This document shows positions 12,999-25,665 of a stretch of 64,000 nt of DNA, piece after piece. The translations under genes and the position numbers were made by a program. The DNA lies in NCBI GenBank assembly GCA_964057225.1, contig OZ059896.1, positions 15,884,501-15,948,500 on the forward strand, in the 5' to 3' direction. The notes under the pieces were generated by a model that ran no database searches, was not told the origin of the DNA, and saw nothing but the letters and a program-made list of their open reading frames with translations. Positions within the stretch are counted from its first letter, which is position 1, and every line of letters begins with the position of its first letter. This stretch comes from Auanema rhodensis (Eukaryota > Nematoda > Chromadorea > Rhabditida > Rhabditidae).

Positions 12999-14394
12999 GA
13001 TTGCAGAAGTGAATTATCGTATCTCCAATCCATTAGTTTTTACTTTTTGTATTTCAACATTTTTCATATTATACAAAGATATATCACATAACTTATTCTA
13101 TGCTTGAACATCATTCTCATTCTGATCTACAAGCCTCATCATTTCAATGGATTTTTTCTATTTAAAATGAAAACGACAAATTGCAAAATGAATGTGGTTT
13201 CGATAAAGCAATCTTGTATTCGTTCTTCTTCTTGTTCTTTCAAATTTTCGTATTTCGTTGTCAAACCATCTGCCCAATCTATCTCAATCGTCATTTCTCC
13301 TGATGGCTATGTTTCATCTGGGAAGATGCTTCTAATTCGAACCTGGCTAGTAACCTTCTCCACCTTGTTGCCTCTCTCTATTTCTCAATTTCTTTGTCCA
13401 CCCCTGATTAATCCGTCATATCGTCTGCCGTAGCTATACGATCCCACTTTCATTTATTTCCCGCTTTTTCGTCATTTTTTTCTTTTTCTATTATTTTTTG
13501 GAACTAAAAAATAGCAAAGAAAAGGAAATACTCTTTCAATTTAGCCATTGAAATAACCTTCTTATTCTTTTCCTCTCGAGCGGTGCTTTCATTTTTTCGA
13601 TTATCTAAACAATATTTCCGACGGTTCCAGCCAGCCTGTCGAAAAATGGCTTTTTGTTGGCAATTAGTCCAGTTATATCCTTCAGTTCGTTTTGGCATTC
13701 AGATAAAAGATGTCCTTTTAAGGACCTACACACCACACCACACACCTTTCAGCCTTCTCTGTCAGTCAACGCTCAAGGCCAAGTCTCAACAGGGTTGTAT
13801 GCTCGTCGTATCAGCTAGGCTTGAAGGTGGCTTGAGGTTGAGATGAAACGCGGTACATGACGATTTTCTTACGATCAAACCGATAATAATCACGTAAAAC
13901 TTGACGACTGAAGCTTACATACTGCAAACAATGCATCTACTGATGGCATCCTTTTTCTCTTCATCTCTCCAAGTCATTTATATGTTTTCTGAAGAATTTT
14001 CAGTTTTTTCTGCGTTTGTTTCTCATATTGTTTGCCTGTCATTGATGATAAATGAAATTTGGAAAGTATTTGGCTTAGTTCATGTCATTCAGCACCATTC
14101 TCACAGCCTATCATTCACCTTCTCTACATGTCCATCCATCATTTGAATATATTCACTTGATCTCTCTATCGACCTCCTACCATCCTCTTATATCTCTCAG
14201 TACCTATCTTCTCTTCCCATACAATAATTCAAAAATAATACTTAATTACTATATGGATTGACAAACTATAGAAATTGAAGTGGAAAATGAAAAGGTTAGA
14301 ATATTCAGATTTATCCAACAGATTTGGTAATTATGGTTTGACCACTATGATTTTATACTATGTTTCAATCTCTTTTTCAACCTCATCCTCTCTC

Positions 14395-14571
14395 CTCATT
14401 CCTCTCTCTCTTGCTCTTTCTCTCTCTCTTTATCTCTCTCAATCTCAATCTCAATCTCTCTCTATCTATCTATACCTCTCTCTGCCTTTCTCATCCATTC
14501 ATATACAGCTTTTCGTCCGGTTTATCTTGCTATACATACCAGTTTTTTCTATATTTTATCATTAGTTTTAA

Positions 14572-14623
<52 letters not shown>
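14395..14623. repeat. Compound CT repeat block just upstream of the kinase exons
   Basis: CT tracts at about 14395-14490 (with CAATCT and CTAT sub-repeats) and a nearly pure (CT)n from 14574 to 14623. The block ends 65 bp before the acceptor of the first recognised exon of the Met-like kinase. Confidence 0.9.
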
Positions 14624-14625
<2 letters not shown>

Positions 14626-14688
14626 ATCATGCAACTTTTATTTTCTTTACGAGATGATATATAGTTTGAAGTTTTTATTTCATTACAG

Positions 14689-17600
14689 ATTCTACAACGA
14701 TTTATCCTGACTATGTGATGCCATCGACACCATCACGACCAGAATTAGCATGGCTCTTTCCAAAAGAGGTTTGAATCTTATTTCAACTTTGCTTACACAA
14801 CATTATCATTTACAGCTCACGACCACAACTTCTCCGGGCACAGCACCGTATGCTTCAGCTGTTAATTGGTCATTCGTGGCAGACCATTCTTTAATATTAA
14901 TTGGAATTTTATTTGTAATAATTAATATTAAAATTATAATAATAATTATTATTTTTATAGATGATTGTATTGGCAGTTTCTTTAATAGCAGTTTTTGTAC
15001 AATATCATTGTCAACGCAAATCTAGATCATCATTAGCACATACACCATCTCAATGGACTACATGTAGCACAGGTTCGTTTAATTATTTATTTATATCTTA
15101 TAAATTAAAACAAAAAATTTAATTAATACGTCTTCTTATACTCAATATTTCATTTTATTTCGAGAATTTTTGAAAAAAAAATTTTGTTTATTTGAAATTA
15201 TCAAAGTAATTGCAACCGGTTTATGTGCTGTTCGAATGATACAATGTGAGGATTTTCACGTCAATTTCACGTATCATTACATCTTTTCGTATATTATGCG
15301 GCAAATTATATAAAATTTAAATATTTTAAATTAAAATACGAATAAAAGAAAAGATGAAATGTTTTCTTTTTCATTCATAAGTATTTTTGAAATTGAAATC
15401 AAATATTTTCTAAATTTTTGTAAACTAGATGAAAGCCGGCAGGTAAGCAGACAAGCAGGCAACACACATACACAATAAGATAAGTGCTCCTGTCACAAGC
15501 TGCCTGCCGGCTAACGATAGATCTAGAATTTACATAATATTTTCATTTGATTTTCTTTTGTAACTATTATATATTTTATTTTTAAAATTATAATAATTAT
15601 AATAAATAATAAAATGAAAAAATGAAAACAAATCTATGAAACTTGTTGAAAAAAAAATGTTTTTTTCGCTGTTTGTTTATAACAAAAAATGTAAACAAAT
15701 AAATAAGCAATAATAATAATAATACTTGTAGTAGTCATTGAAAAGAAACAGCTGAACCAGTTGAAACAAGTTTTTAACTTAGAAAAGTGAGGGAAAGAAA
15801 GACAAACGCTTTTACAATCCTTTAGGTGATTGTGTATATAGAGTTATGATGACCATTAACTATACATAAAATAGAATATATATATAGTTACTATAGCTAT
15901 ACATATATAGATAAATAGTTATGATTATAGATTGTAGTATTAATGCTATGACTTTATGTTTTCAATACTCGTGTTCAGAAAAATAAAACGAGAGACCTGA
16001 CCAGATCTATTACAAACAAAGATTGAACCAGATCTCTAGCAAAATGAGGCAAAAAGAACTGTCTAATATGAAAACGTCAAGATGATTTGAAAAAAATATT
16101 ATTTCTCGCTCTCAAAATTCTATTTTGATTTGCTTTTGTGAGCCTGCCGTCGACTCATTGTAGTATGCATAGTATGTGTCTGAAAGTCTGTTTCCTTCAA
16201 ACGTCACTTCTGCCTTCTCTCTCTCTCTTTCTTTCTCTTTCTTTCTTTTTGACTCAAAGTGTATGTATGTGCAAGATGAATAGTTCTGACTCATCAGATT
16301 CATAATATGAAGAAAAATACAATGAAAATCAAAGTTTTATGTAGGCTTTCAACTAGAACCAACCAATCATTTATTGTTTCATTCTTTTCCTCATTCTCTA
16401 GATATCAGTGTTCATGTATTTCTATATTTACATGGATTCATTTAGTATTGCTTACACTAAAACTTGAAGAGTAAGCTGCAAATGATGTGACAGTAATACG
16501 AAGCTTATCGACTCATTAACCATATTTGTATGTTCATGCGGCTGATCTCTCAATGAAATGTTTGCATTTAATTCAAAAAAAAAATTTCTGCACTAGCTTC
16601 CAGTGGTTTTTTTCTGATCAGTTATCTCTCTCTTTTTCGAATTCTACCTCACTCGCATTATACTTATACCTTCATTCCTTCAATTTTCCTTTTTTTTTTT
16701 GAAATTTTGATTTGGAAAATTCAATTTCATTTTCTTTACGAATTCATGTGAATCTTCATTTTTCTTACTGTAGAATCTTCTTATAATCCTTAAGTTGTAT
16801 AGCTAAAGAGAGGTGTGGACTGTTGCCTTTAGCGAACTACGTTGCCGGTGTTGTGCTTGACGTCAAGCACTCCGTGCATGTTAATCCTGCCTGTCGGTAA
16901 AGCTTGTGATGATAAATGTCGGAACAACCGTTCATCCACCATAGACAGATTGAAGAGCAACGAATGTAAGGAAGAAAGACAGGTAAGGTAGCATAGAGAG
17001 AGAAAGAGAGAGAGAGATAAGGAAAGTCTCATCTTCTAATTGCATCTTGCGGAATTTGTTGCTGATTGCTGTCCCTCGTACTGTTTATCAGCCTCAGTCT
17101 CATGTGTGCTGACACAAAATCACAGTGTTCTGTAACTTCAGCTTTCTGTCTCTCACATCTCTTAGCACCTCCACATGAATATGAATACTCTCCTTCTCAT
17201 ATCACATCTTCTCTCGTTTAGTTTTCTCTCCTTTCTCTTCCCCATTTTGACTGTTTCTCTCTCTCTATTTATCTCTCTCTCTCTCTTTCTCGTTCTCTTC
17301 ATCATACACAGAGAAACTGGATGAGCCCGGGCGCACCCTCAGACAACATAGAATACACAAAGTCGTGGAGCTCTGATACACCTTTCTCTCGCAAGCGCGC
17401 GAAGTCGTCGTCTGTGCTTCTGCTCATCGCACTTTTCATCTCATAAATCCTATATCTATTCATCCATATTTGGTAAAACATCGACTAAGTTTATTCTAAG
17501 CTTTACCATTGACTAAGTTTATTCCAAACCTGTATATCTCCTCACAGCCTCAAGCCATTGTATTCGCATCTTCTATCTCTCTTATCTCTTATTCATTATT

Positions 17601-20600
17601 TCGTATGTTCATTCTGATTCTGTGATTCATATTCTCTTATATAATTCTATCACTATTTCTCTAAAAACTTCTATATTCCAGCTATTTGACTGAGGTAGTT
17701 AGAAGGTACACACACACACCAATCGAATTCATTTCCTGTCACTGTTCTATTTGAATATCTGATTAACCTGTACGCTTTACTTCTCAACTCAGTCGACCTA
17801 ACTCGTCGTTTGAACGTGCAACATGACGGATGTCTTTATGAATCCATTATTCGATAGCTCAGATTCTGATTCTGAGCTATCCTCTAGTACTGGACGTGGT
17901 CTCAGTCGTTCCATGAGATCGATTCCAATCAAGAGATCCCCGTTTAAGCACAATCATCATCATCATCATCAAGCTTTACCATCATCCTCAAGTGCTATAT
18001 CGGCCTTAAATCCATATCCATCACGAGGTCCATCATCCAAAAGCTTTAACAGTTCATCAGCATCATCATCCCATCCATCTTCACCAGGTATAGTACAATA
18101 ATTCGTTTCAAGACACAATTATATACGGTTATAACTTTGTGTTTCATAATCTTTTCTCAGTTATAAATAACTACATGTACATCATAAGGTTGAAGCTATC
18201 CTTTTTCATATAGTCTTAGTGTTTTTTTGAAAAATATCGCTTTGAACCGTTCTTTCTTCTTGTTCTTCTTCATTTTCTTGGCTTTTGCTCGAACAAAGCT
18301 TTATGCAATTAGTGGCAAAAATAGACAGAAAGACTGTCTATTCTCCGATTTCAAATGCGCTTGTAAAGCATGGATTAAACCAGTTTTTTTCCGGGTCCGT
18401 AGCTAAATGGAGGGGTAGTGAGTGAGTTGAAAGAGTTGTTCGTTGTATAATTGTGTGGACGGTGGCCAGCGAGAGCACAAAAGCGATTTGTATAGTAGTT
18501 CGGGACTTCTCCATTCCATTTGTCTGTTCATTTCCGTTCCCATCTCATTCCATACAGTACAAATGCTCCAAAATGAATGTGTTCATTCGTTTAAGCAGGT
18601 GTATCGTCTATGCTTCATGTATGACTACCATTATAGTGCTCTACTGATGATGAAGTTGTGTTTATTTCAATAAAATCAATCGATAATGTGAAGAGAATCA
18701 GTCAGCATCATGTGCTGTAGCATTGTCGATGAGTAGCTGAACTGTATAGTCTTGAGAATTGACCACGTCAAGCATTGCGCTCAACAGCATCATCATTAGC
18801 TAAGACGGTATCAGCTGTCAGCATTAGTGATACTCAACCTTTTGCGCATAATCTCTTCGCGACCACTTCTGCTTTGACAGGCCGAAACGGTTGTTTCGGT
18901 TTCAGCTCGTCGGTCGGTCCTTCGGTCCGTCAGTCCGTCTCTTTCTTCTGTTTAACAGGAAAGACGAGGAAGTGATGATGAAGAGAATGTTTGCCTTTGC
19001 TTAAACATCTTCTGAAGTCGCGAAAGTCTCGTCATATCACAGAAATTTGTTGTCAAATTCTGAATAATATTGTGGAGCAGGAAAAATGACAGAGATAAAC
19101 AGGATGTGTTCAAGAATTTCATTTTGTAATTAGACATCCTGCAGAGATTTGAGTGCGTCTTACATTGAGCCAGCACAAACTTAGCCAGCGAAACTCACTA
19201 TCGTACCGCAAATCTGAGATTAAGCTCATCGAAATAAGATGAAGAAGACGAGTTTCAAATAAAAACAGAAAATATGATCTTTAGTTACTTAAATCTTCTT
19301 CAATATTTATGTTTTTTTTTCAGTTAGCTCTACCTATTCAAGTTGCGGCCTGTTGCAACTAATTGGATCAGATCTCCGACAAGCTCTCAATGGATTTTTA
19401 TTGCCTTCAGAAGCTATCGTACTCGAGGCAATTGTTGGCAAAGGTGAGTGAATAAGCAAAAAGCGAAAAAAAGAAAACTTTTTCTCTTTATTCTATGAGA
19501 ATAAGCTGTGTCAAGTTTTAAGCTAGATGTCAAATTCTGTTTAAATTTCGTATATTTGACTTTCCACTTCAACAAGGTCAACAGCTATCGGAAGCAGAAG
19601 CTGCTATTTCTTTAGCTGTAACTTGAAAATGCGTAGTAAGCGTCAGATTTGCTTACGATTGAACGTCAAGGGAAGAGGTCGACGACAACGTTGACGTCGC
19701 CGTCGACATCGTCAGCGACGACAGCGACAATATTTCAATAAATTTGTTCTTTCAAGCTAAAGTAACCGAACTCTTCATCCTTCTTGTCGTTCTCATCGCT
19801 GTCATCAGTAGTAGATTTCTAATATTGTATGACTGCGAATTTTTATTTGTTTGACAAAAGCCAAATCATACTTTGAACTATCTTAAGATTTGACAGCTTC
19901 AAGAAAAGCTTGAAACAAGCTGTTTCACAGGAATATATTTGAACATCATTAATCTGATTTTAGGCTACTTTGGAAATGTTTATCGAGGACGAATGCGTGA
20001 TCCCATGAACAGATTAGTTCCAGTTGCTGTAAAAACCTTAAAAGGTAAACACTTTGATATTGAAGGAAGATGAGAAGAAAGAGAGGAGGCGACGACAAAT
20101 GAAAAAAACTTGGACATGAGTGGGCTGAAAACGTTTTTCTTTTCAAGTTTTGCAAAAAATATCTTTCTCTCGCGAAACGCAAGTGAAGTAAAGAGGGGCG
20201 AGAATGCAAGACAGCTGGGCAGCAGAGGTAGATGTTACTTGTCTTCCTTCCTTGTTTTTCTGTTCATGATGTCGCCATATCAATACGGCTTTTTTCCATT
20301 TAAACATCAAGCTTCTTGATTTAATAAACCGGAAATAAAGCCAAAACGAGAAGGAAAATAGGCGAAACACACCAAATACAGTCTGAAAGCTAATATCAGA
20401 AGAGAATTCTGCTTGAGCAGTTGAGCAAATATGATTCACATAACGTATTGTGCCATGAAAAGAGAACGAACTATATATTTCTTTAAAAACTATATAAATA
20501 CATATTATATTTATATGTATTTATCAAAAAATTATAAATATAAATTGGGTAGGCGTTAAGAAATCTAATTTTAAGTTTCAAATTATGTTACATACTAACT

Positions 20601-22358
20601 AAACTGATTTTAGGAGAACATTCTAGAGATATAGCACATATTGAAAAATTTTTACGAGAAGGTGTGATTATGAAGCATTTTGATCATCAACATGTTCTCT
20701 CTATTTTGGGTTAGTTTTATATTTAATTATTTATTTTTATAGAATATATTTAGGAATTTGTATATCACCTAGTGGAACACCCTGGGTTGTATTACCATTC
20801 ATGGAAGGAGGTGATCTCAAGACATACATTGCTGATCCTAATAGAGTATGTTTTATCCATTCATCAACTAGCTTGATGCTTTAAGCTTTAAGCTTTGTTC
20901 TTTATTTAATATTTCATTTCAGTCATTATGTGTGTTGGAATTACTTGATTTCGCATATCAAGTATCACAAGGAATGGCTTATTTAGCTGCTCTGCATTTC
21001 GTACATCGTGATCTGGCTGCCAGAAATTGCATGTATGTTTCATTTTGAAATTATATTAAAATTTGAAAGTGTATTGAGTTAACTATTTGTTAATAGGATA
21101 TCATCTGAAAGAGTTGTTAAAGTTGCTGACTTTGGTTTAGCTGTTGATTTGTTGGACAAGGAACTTTACATCGATGAATCAGAAACAGGTCAGGGTTTAT
21201 AACATAAATAATTCTATTATCATGATGACGTATCACTAAAATGAAAGCTGCAAAATGAATTCAAATGGATATATGAACTTTAATGAATTTTAAAGATTTA
21301 TAATGATGATTGAAATTAAATTTCTTTTTTTTTTATTTACGTGAAATGCGTGGGAAGCCACGTGATTTATTTAAATTAAGCTACTGCTTGATAATAGGTT
21401 GTATTCCGTTGTGTATATGCTCATAAAAGATAGCTTATGTTGAAATTACATATAATATCAATTAATATTAATTATATTTCCTCATTTTTTGGTGTTTCAG
21501 GACCTGCTCGACTTCCTCTTAAATGGCTGGCACCCGAATCGTTGAGAGATCGAAGAGTATTCAATGCTTCAACAGATGTGGTAATTATTAATATATATTT
21601 ATATAAAAATATTTTGTACTAACTATATATATATATATAATATAATATATGTATATTTAGTGATATATCTCTGATTTGTAACATAAAAACTAAAATATAA
21701 GCTATTACTTCCGTGTTAATGTCAACGTTTTGCAGTGGTCTTTTGGAGTACTGCTCTGGGAATTAATGACAAGAGCAGCATCACCGTATGGAGACATTTC
21801 CAATGTGAAAGTTCGTCAGTATTTGGAAAATGGATTACGATTACCACAACCAACGCATTGTCCGGACATAGTGTAAGAACAAAGAACATATATTCTTATT
21901 TCTACAATTCTTTCTTATTACCTATTCATTATTTTATAACATTTTCTTTAAATATACATTATTAATTGAATATTAAATAGAAAAAAAAACGAAGTCACAT
22001 CATTACATGTACTTGCAGTTATAATCTAATGCAAAGCTGCTGGAGATCAGATCCTATTGAACGTCCTGATTTCGCATTTTTAAGTCATCGTCTGCGTACT
22101 TTACTTCAGGTAATACTATTAATAATTTATATTTTCACTTTTTTTCTTTTTTTCCTTTACTATGTAGTTTCTTTCTTTTCGTTTTTTTTTGTTGAAAAGA
22201 TTGATACTATATATAGATATGTGTAATAATTTATTTTGCAGGAACATAGCCCTGAGCCATTTACCGGACGAATACGGCCAGGCAGTGAGCCGTTCTTGCT
22301 TCCAGTCCTGCCAGGACGTCTTTTCACCAACTACTTCGCTAGTCAACTTCATCGTTAA
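14689..22358 (+). CDS. Met/Ron-type receptor tyrosine kinase (TM, juxtamembrane, kinase; ectodomain not found)
   Basis: Exons with matching phases: 14689-14768, 14816-14914 and 14961-15072 (stalk, a TM helix reading [20 protein letters not shown], basic stop-transfer QRKSR); 17863-18087 (Ser-rich juxtamembrane with a His run); 19324-19443; 19964-20044; 20614-20709; then further exons to the TAA at 22356-22358. Kinase motifs: GKGYFGNV loop, AVKTL lysine, [57 protein letters not shown] and [15 protein letters not shown] are Met/Ron-like, as in C. elegans svh-2 and F11E6.8. Met family members receive extracellular signals and phosphorylate tyrosines at the membrane. Oddities: the activation loop reads [12 protein letters not shown], one Tyr where Met has two; the C-tail is short (about 40 residues) and lacks Met's YVHV-type docking site; and no Sema, PSI or IPT exon is seen upstream. 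Exon 17863-18087 may alternatively begin at an ATG at 17823. Confidence 0.85.
15434..15512. other. Inverted repeat / potential hairpin
   Basis: AGCCGGCAGG at 15434-15443 is exactly complementary to CCTGCCGGCT at 15503-15512. The pairing can extend a few bases inward (TAAGC with GCTTG-like bases). The 59 bp between holds CA-rich and AGGCAA sequence. GC content is far above the surroundings. It lies in an intron. It may be a small non-coding RNA stem, a transposon remnant or chance. Confidence 0.5.
16853..16870. promoter_or_regulatory. 18 bp perfect palindrome with CRE core TGACGTCA
   Basis: GTGCTTGACGTCAAGCAC reads the same on both strands. Its centre, TGACGTCA at 16858-16865, is the consensus full CRE bound by CREB/ATF bZIP dimers (CRH-1 in C. 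elegans). It sits about 950 bp upstream of an exon with its own possible ATG (17823) inside the kinase gene. A role as an internal promoter element is inference. One such palindrome could arise by chance in 64 kb. Confidence 0.4.
19678..19730. repeat. GAC/GTC-rich imperfect palindromic cluster
   Basis: A 53 bp stretch made of GTCGAC, GACGAC, AACGTT, GACGTC and GCCGTCGAC pieces, very GC-rich for this locus, inside a kinase intron. GTCGACG at 19678 pairs with CGTCGAC at 19701. No coding exon boundaries fit it. Confidence 0.55.
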
Positions 22359-23401
22359 ACATAAACGGATATCCAACAAGTTTCTTCTTTGGCTATCTAT
22401 ATGCATTTAGTTAGCTTTAAATATTATTTTTTCTTATTCTTTTATGTGTCAAAGATTATATAATGTGTGTGCCAAATGTCAGTCAGAAATCGTTGTCTTT
22501 CCTATTTATGACGGTGTATGCTTTCGGTCATTTCTCCAGCTCACATTTCTTCTTATCTTATATTAAAAACTATTGTAATTGTCATTTATGTAAGTACGAA
22601 TATCATTTTCGGAATCTGGCACAAGTCTCGTCATCATCTCATCTTCTCTCATCCCAGCTTTCAACTGACGTCTTATTCTTTCATATGAGCATGTTTCATA
22701 GATATTGCATATACATATGCTCATAGCTGATCAGATCTATTAGTTTTTTTTTATTTTGAACTTTCTTTATAAATTAATATATTATCTGATAATGTTGTGA
22801 CATGGCGATATGTACATGCCTATCTCATCACCTCCTCAGGGGCGGTATTTGCAACATGGCCATAGCTTTCGACATGAACTATATTACCATCTTCTCCTAG
22901 CTTTCTGTTAGAATTTCTCTTCTATCCCTCTCTTCTTCACCCTTTTTCTTTCTTGATGATCTGCTTCATCTCAACATTCAATCCATTCAAAACAAAACAA
23001 AGAAACATATTTGCATCAACTCGATCCTATTACGTGTGACATGTCTAATGTGTAGAACTCATCCATATAGAGTGCTCATAATCCTTTTTTCTTATTATTC
23101 TATTCAATTCTTTTAATTTTCTTTTTTTTTTCATTTCATTTACCTTATTTGTTCTTTTGATTCACAAGCCATCCTCGACATTTTTTCTTTTTTTTTGTCA
23201 TTATGCAATCCCATATCTATATGATATAGTAAGCTAAAAGAACTATTTTCTAACTAAAAAAGAAAGAATAGCGAAAGAAAGAAGTAATGCAACTTGATAC
23301 GGAGAATTATTAGGCTTATTGCTAGTCATATATATTGAATCCAAATCCAGACACCATCATCATCTTCATCTACTAATTAGTCTTACAATTTAAATTTAAT
23401 T

Positions 23402-23421
23402 AATATATACATATATACATC

Positions 23422-23457
<36 letters not shown>
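23402..23457. repeat. (TA)n-rich tract
   Basis: Alternating TA with ATAC and CTAT interruptions, including about 24 bp of pure TA at 23421-23446. It can fold on itself. Confidence 0.85.
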
Positions 23458-23458
<1 letters not shown>

Positions 23459-25487
23459 TTTCCCGTCAGAAAATCAGGTATTGTGTGTGTCTGTCTATCT
23501 GTCTATCTATGTGCTTAACGAAAGTCAGTTAATTCAGTATACTTGTAATCAGTTTTTTTCTTGTTATTTACACATAAAATCATTTAAATAAATCTGTTTT
23601 TTTCGATTATTTTTCATTCATTTTTAAACTTAAAATCATATTCTTAAAATCTTTTCATATCATCATAATCATCATCCTCTTTATATAAATCAAATTGAGT
23701 ACTTTTAAATGAAATATACTTACTTTTTCTTTTTTTTTTGTTATTCAGTTTTTCTTGTTATCTATATTTATATAGATTTATAAGAAACATACATATAGTT
23801 AGAAATGGTTAGATATGTGAACATATCTATCATATCGTATATTTACATTTAAATTATTATACAATGATGGGAATAAAAACTTTAATTATAACAATTAATT
23901 AATTCTTTTCCATTTTTTTTATTTATTTAATTATTTTGATTGATGAAAAGTAGTGAATTATTGAACAATATTCTTGTTTAAAAGTAAATTAAGCAACTAT
24001 AATATCAAAAAGTTTATTTCTCATTTTATTTTGAAAGAAATATGTGGATTTTGAAACAACGTTGTTCGTTTGAAATCATAAACTCAAGAAAACGAAAAGT
24101 GATCAACGATATTTGAAAAGATTGAGAAAAAGAAAAAAGACGAAACGTTAGAGATTTGAAATGATCTAGAAAGAGAGAGAGAGAGAGAGTACACAAGTAA
24201 GATCTATGTGTTGTAAGCAATGAAGTAATGTGACAACTCTCCAAGTTACATTTGGTTTTCAGAACAAAAGTAATTTTTGCAAGAAAACGAAAAGTAAAAA
24301 AAAGAAAGAAGATGATATGAAGAAGACAACAAGCAGTCAAATAAATCATGAAAGTGTTTCAAATTGAACAGGATATGCTTCAACAAAGATTACTAGTTCT
24401 TCCTAGTATGGTGCTGCATTTCAGTAATATCTTCAAGCTCTACGTTTGCTAGATCTCTCTCCATCCATGATTGTGTTCCTTTTCCTTCTCTCTCTCTCTC
24501 TCTCTTGACCCTTTTTTACTTTTTTTTTCTTCTGTTGCAAGAGAATTGGATACTATTACTCCTGGGACATGATACGTGGAACTGATTAACATAAATGTAC
24601 CACAGAAGCGTCCATTGTGATTTTAATCTGACGCATGAAACGACGTTTGAATTTTTAAAAAGACGAAACAAGGTTTTCAAGCTTCTACGTGATCATAGAA
24701 CGTTGTTTATCTCCGATTATTCGTTTTATTAACTATTTAACAGTTACTTATTTATATTTATATATACGTTGTTTCGATATATATAATATTATATGTTCAC
24801 GACTATATCTTATCTTGATTTATCAAAATTTCCAATAATTCCATGATAATTCATCTAGAAATGCATAACTTGTTCAATGTTTAGATGATGTAAAAGCTTT
24901 CCTAATCGGTATACTCCTCATATTGGAACATGTGCATCTATATGTTGTAGTATCTATCTAAGTATAGGCTTCAGAAATCTATTAAAGCTGTGCTATTTGA
25001 GTTCTTAACAATGTTTTCTTCCAATTATTCGGAATATAAGAGCATAGTTAGTACAAAAGTAGATAAAAATTAGATAGATTGAATATACATATAGTTATTA
25101 ATAATATGTCTTTTGGGAAATTACATTGATTACTGTTTCAAAAATTAAAAAATCATGTTGAACTATTACGAACTCAAATCATTTTAATCATATTTGATAT
25201 CTAGACATCGTAATAACTAAAGTTTTCTTTTATTTTAATATTATTTTTAAATATCAGAGCATTTATTAAATATTAATTATATGTTATAAATAAGTACTGA
25301 AGATAGATAGAGAGAGAGAAAAGAGAGAGACTAAGAGAGAGAGAGAGAGGGGGGGAAAGAAAGAGATATGATAACATACTGTCAAGCTTTGAGAAAGATC
25401 ATCAACATCTTCCACAATCATATGAGATATTTGACATATCATTATTTAAATATAATTCAGTTTGTCCTCCGAATTCCTCCATTTCTC

Positions 25488-25541
25488 TCTCTCTCTCTCT
25501 CTTTTCTCTCTCTTATTCTCTCTCTTATTCTTTTCTCCCTT

Positions 25542-25579
<38 letters not shown>

Positions 25580-25665
25580 CTCTCTCTTATTCTCTCTCTT
25601 ATTCTTTTCTCCCTTAGTCTATCTCTCTTTCCCTTAGTCTCTCTCTCTCTCTCTCTTTCCCTCTC
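25488..25665. repeat. CT-rich array with a 47 bp internal duplication
   Basis: A CT tract in which a 47 bp unit at 25500-25546 (TCTTTTCTCTCTCTTATTCT... ending CCCTTAGTCT) is repeated exactly at 25574-25620, period 74 bp. A partial third copy of the end (TTTCCCTTAGTCT) follows. Intergenic. Confidence 0.85.

Larger units (their letters stand above)
3979..14688. other. Gene-poor region, 10.7 kb, microsatellite-rich
   Basis: No chain of compatible exons is found on either strand. The sequence is AT-rich with many CT and GA tracts, a CA repeat and T-runs. Small islands of higher GC and open frame exist (about 4741-4830, 6900-7115, 10550-10700, 13230-13440). None has paired splice sites and a recognisable product. 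Part of this DNA may be 5' introns of the Met-like kinase gene, whose ectodomain exons are not visible. Confidence 0.5.
15073..17822. other. 2.7 kb intron between TM and juxtamembrane exons
   Basis: AT-rich, with no exon recognised. It contains a G/C-rich hairpin (15434-15512), a CT tract near 16215-16250 and an 18 bp perfect palindrome with a CRE core (16853-16870). A run of short CT tracts precedes the next exon. Confidence 0.55.

Noticed and set aside
12830-13033. Repetitive Ser/Leu/Tyr and Glu/Arg frames through CT/GA arrays (also near 26573, 28440, 50324)
   Set aside because: Pure translations of dinucleotide repeats; not genes.
13104-13433. Plus-strand frame with VVKPSAQSISIVISPDGYVS, considered as an ectodomain exon of the Met-like kinase
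   Set aside because: No convincing acceptor/donor pair with matching phase and no Sema/PSI/IPT signature.
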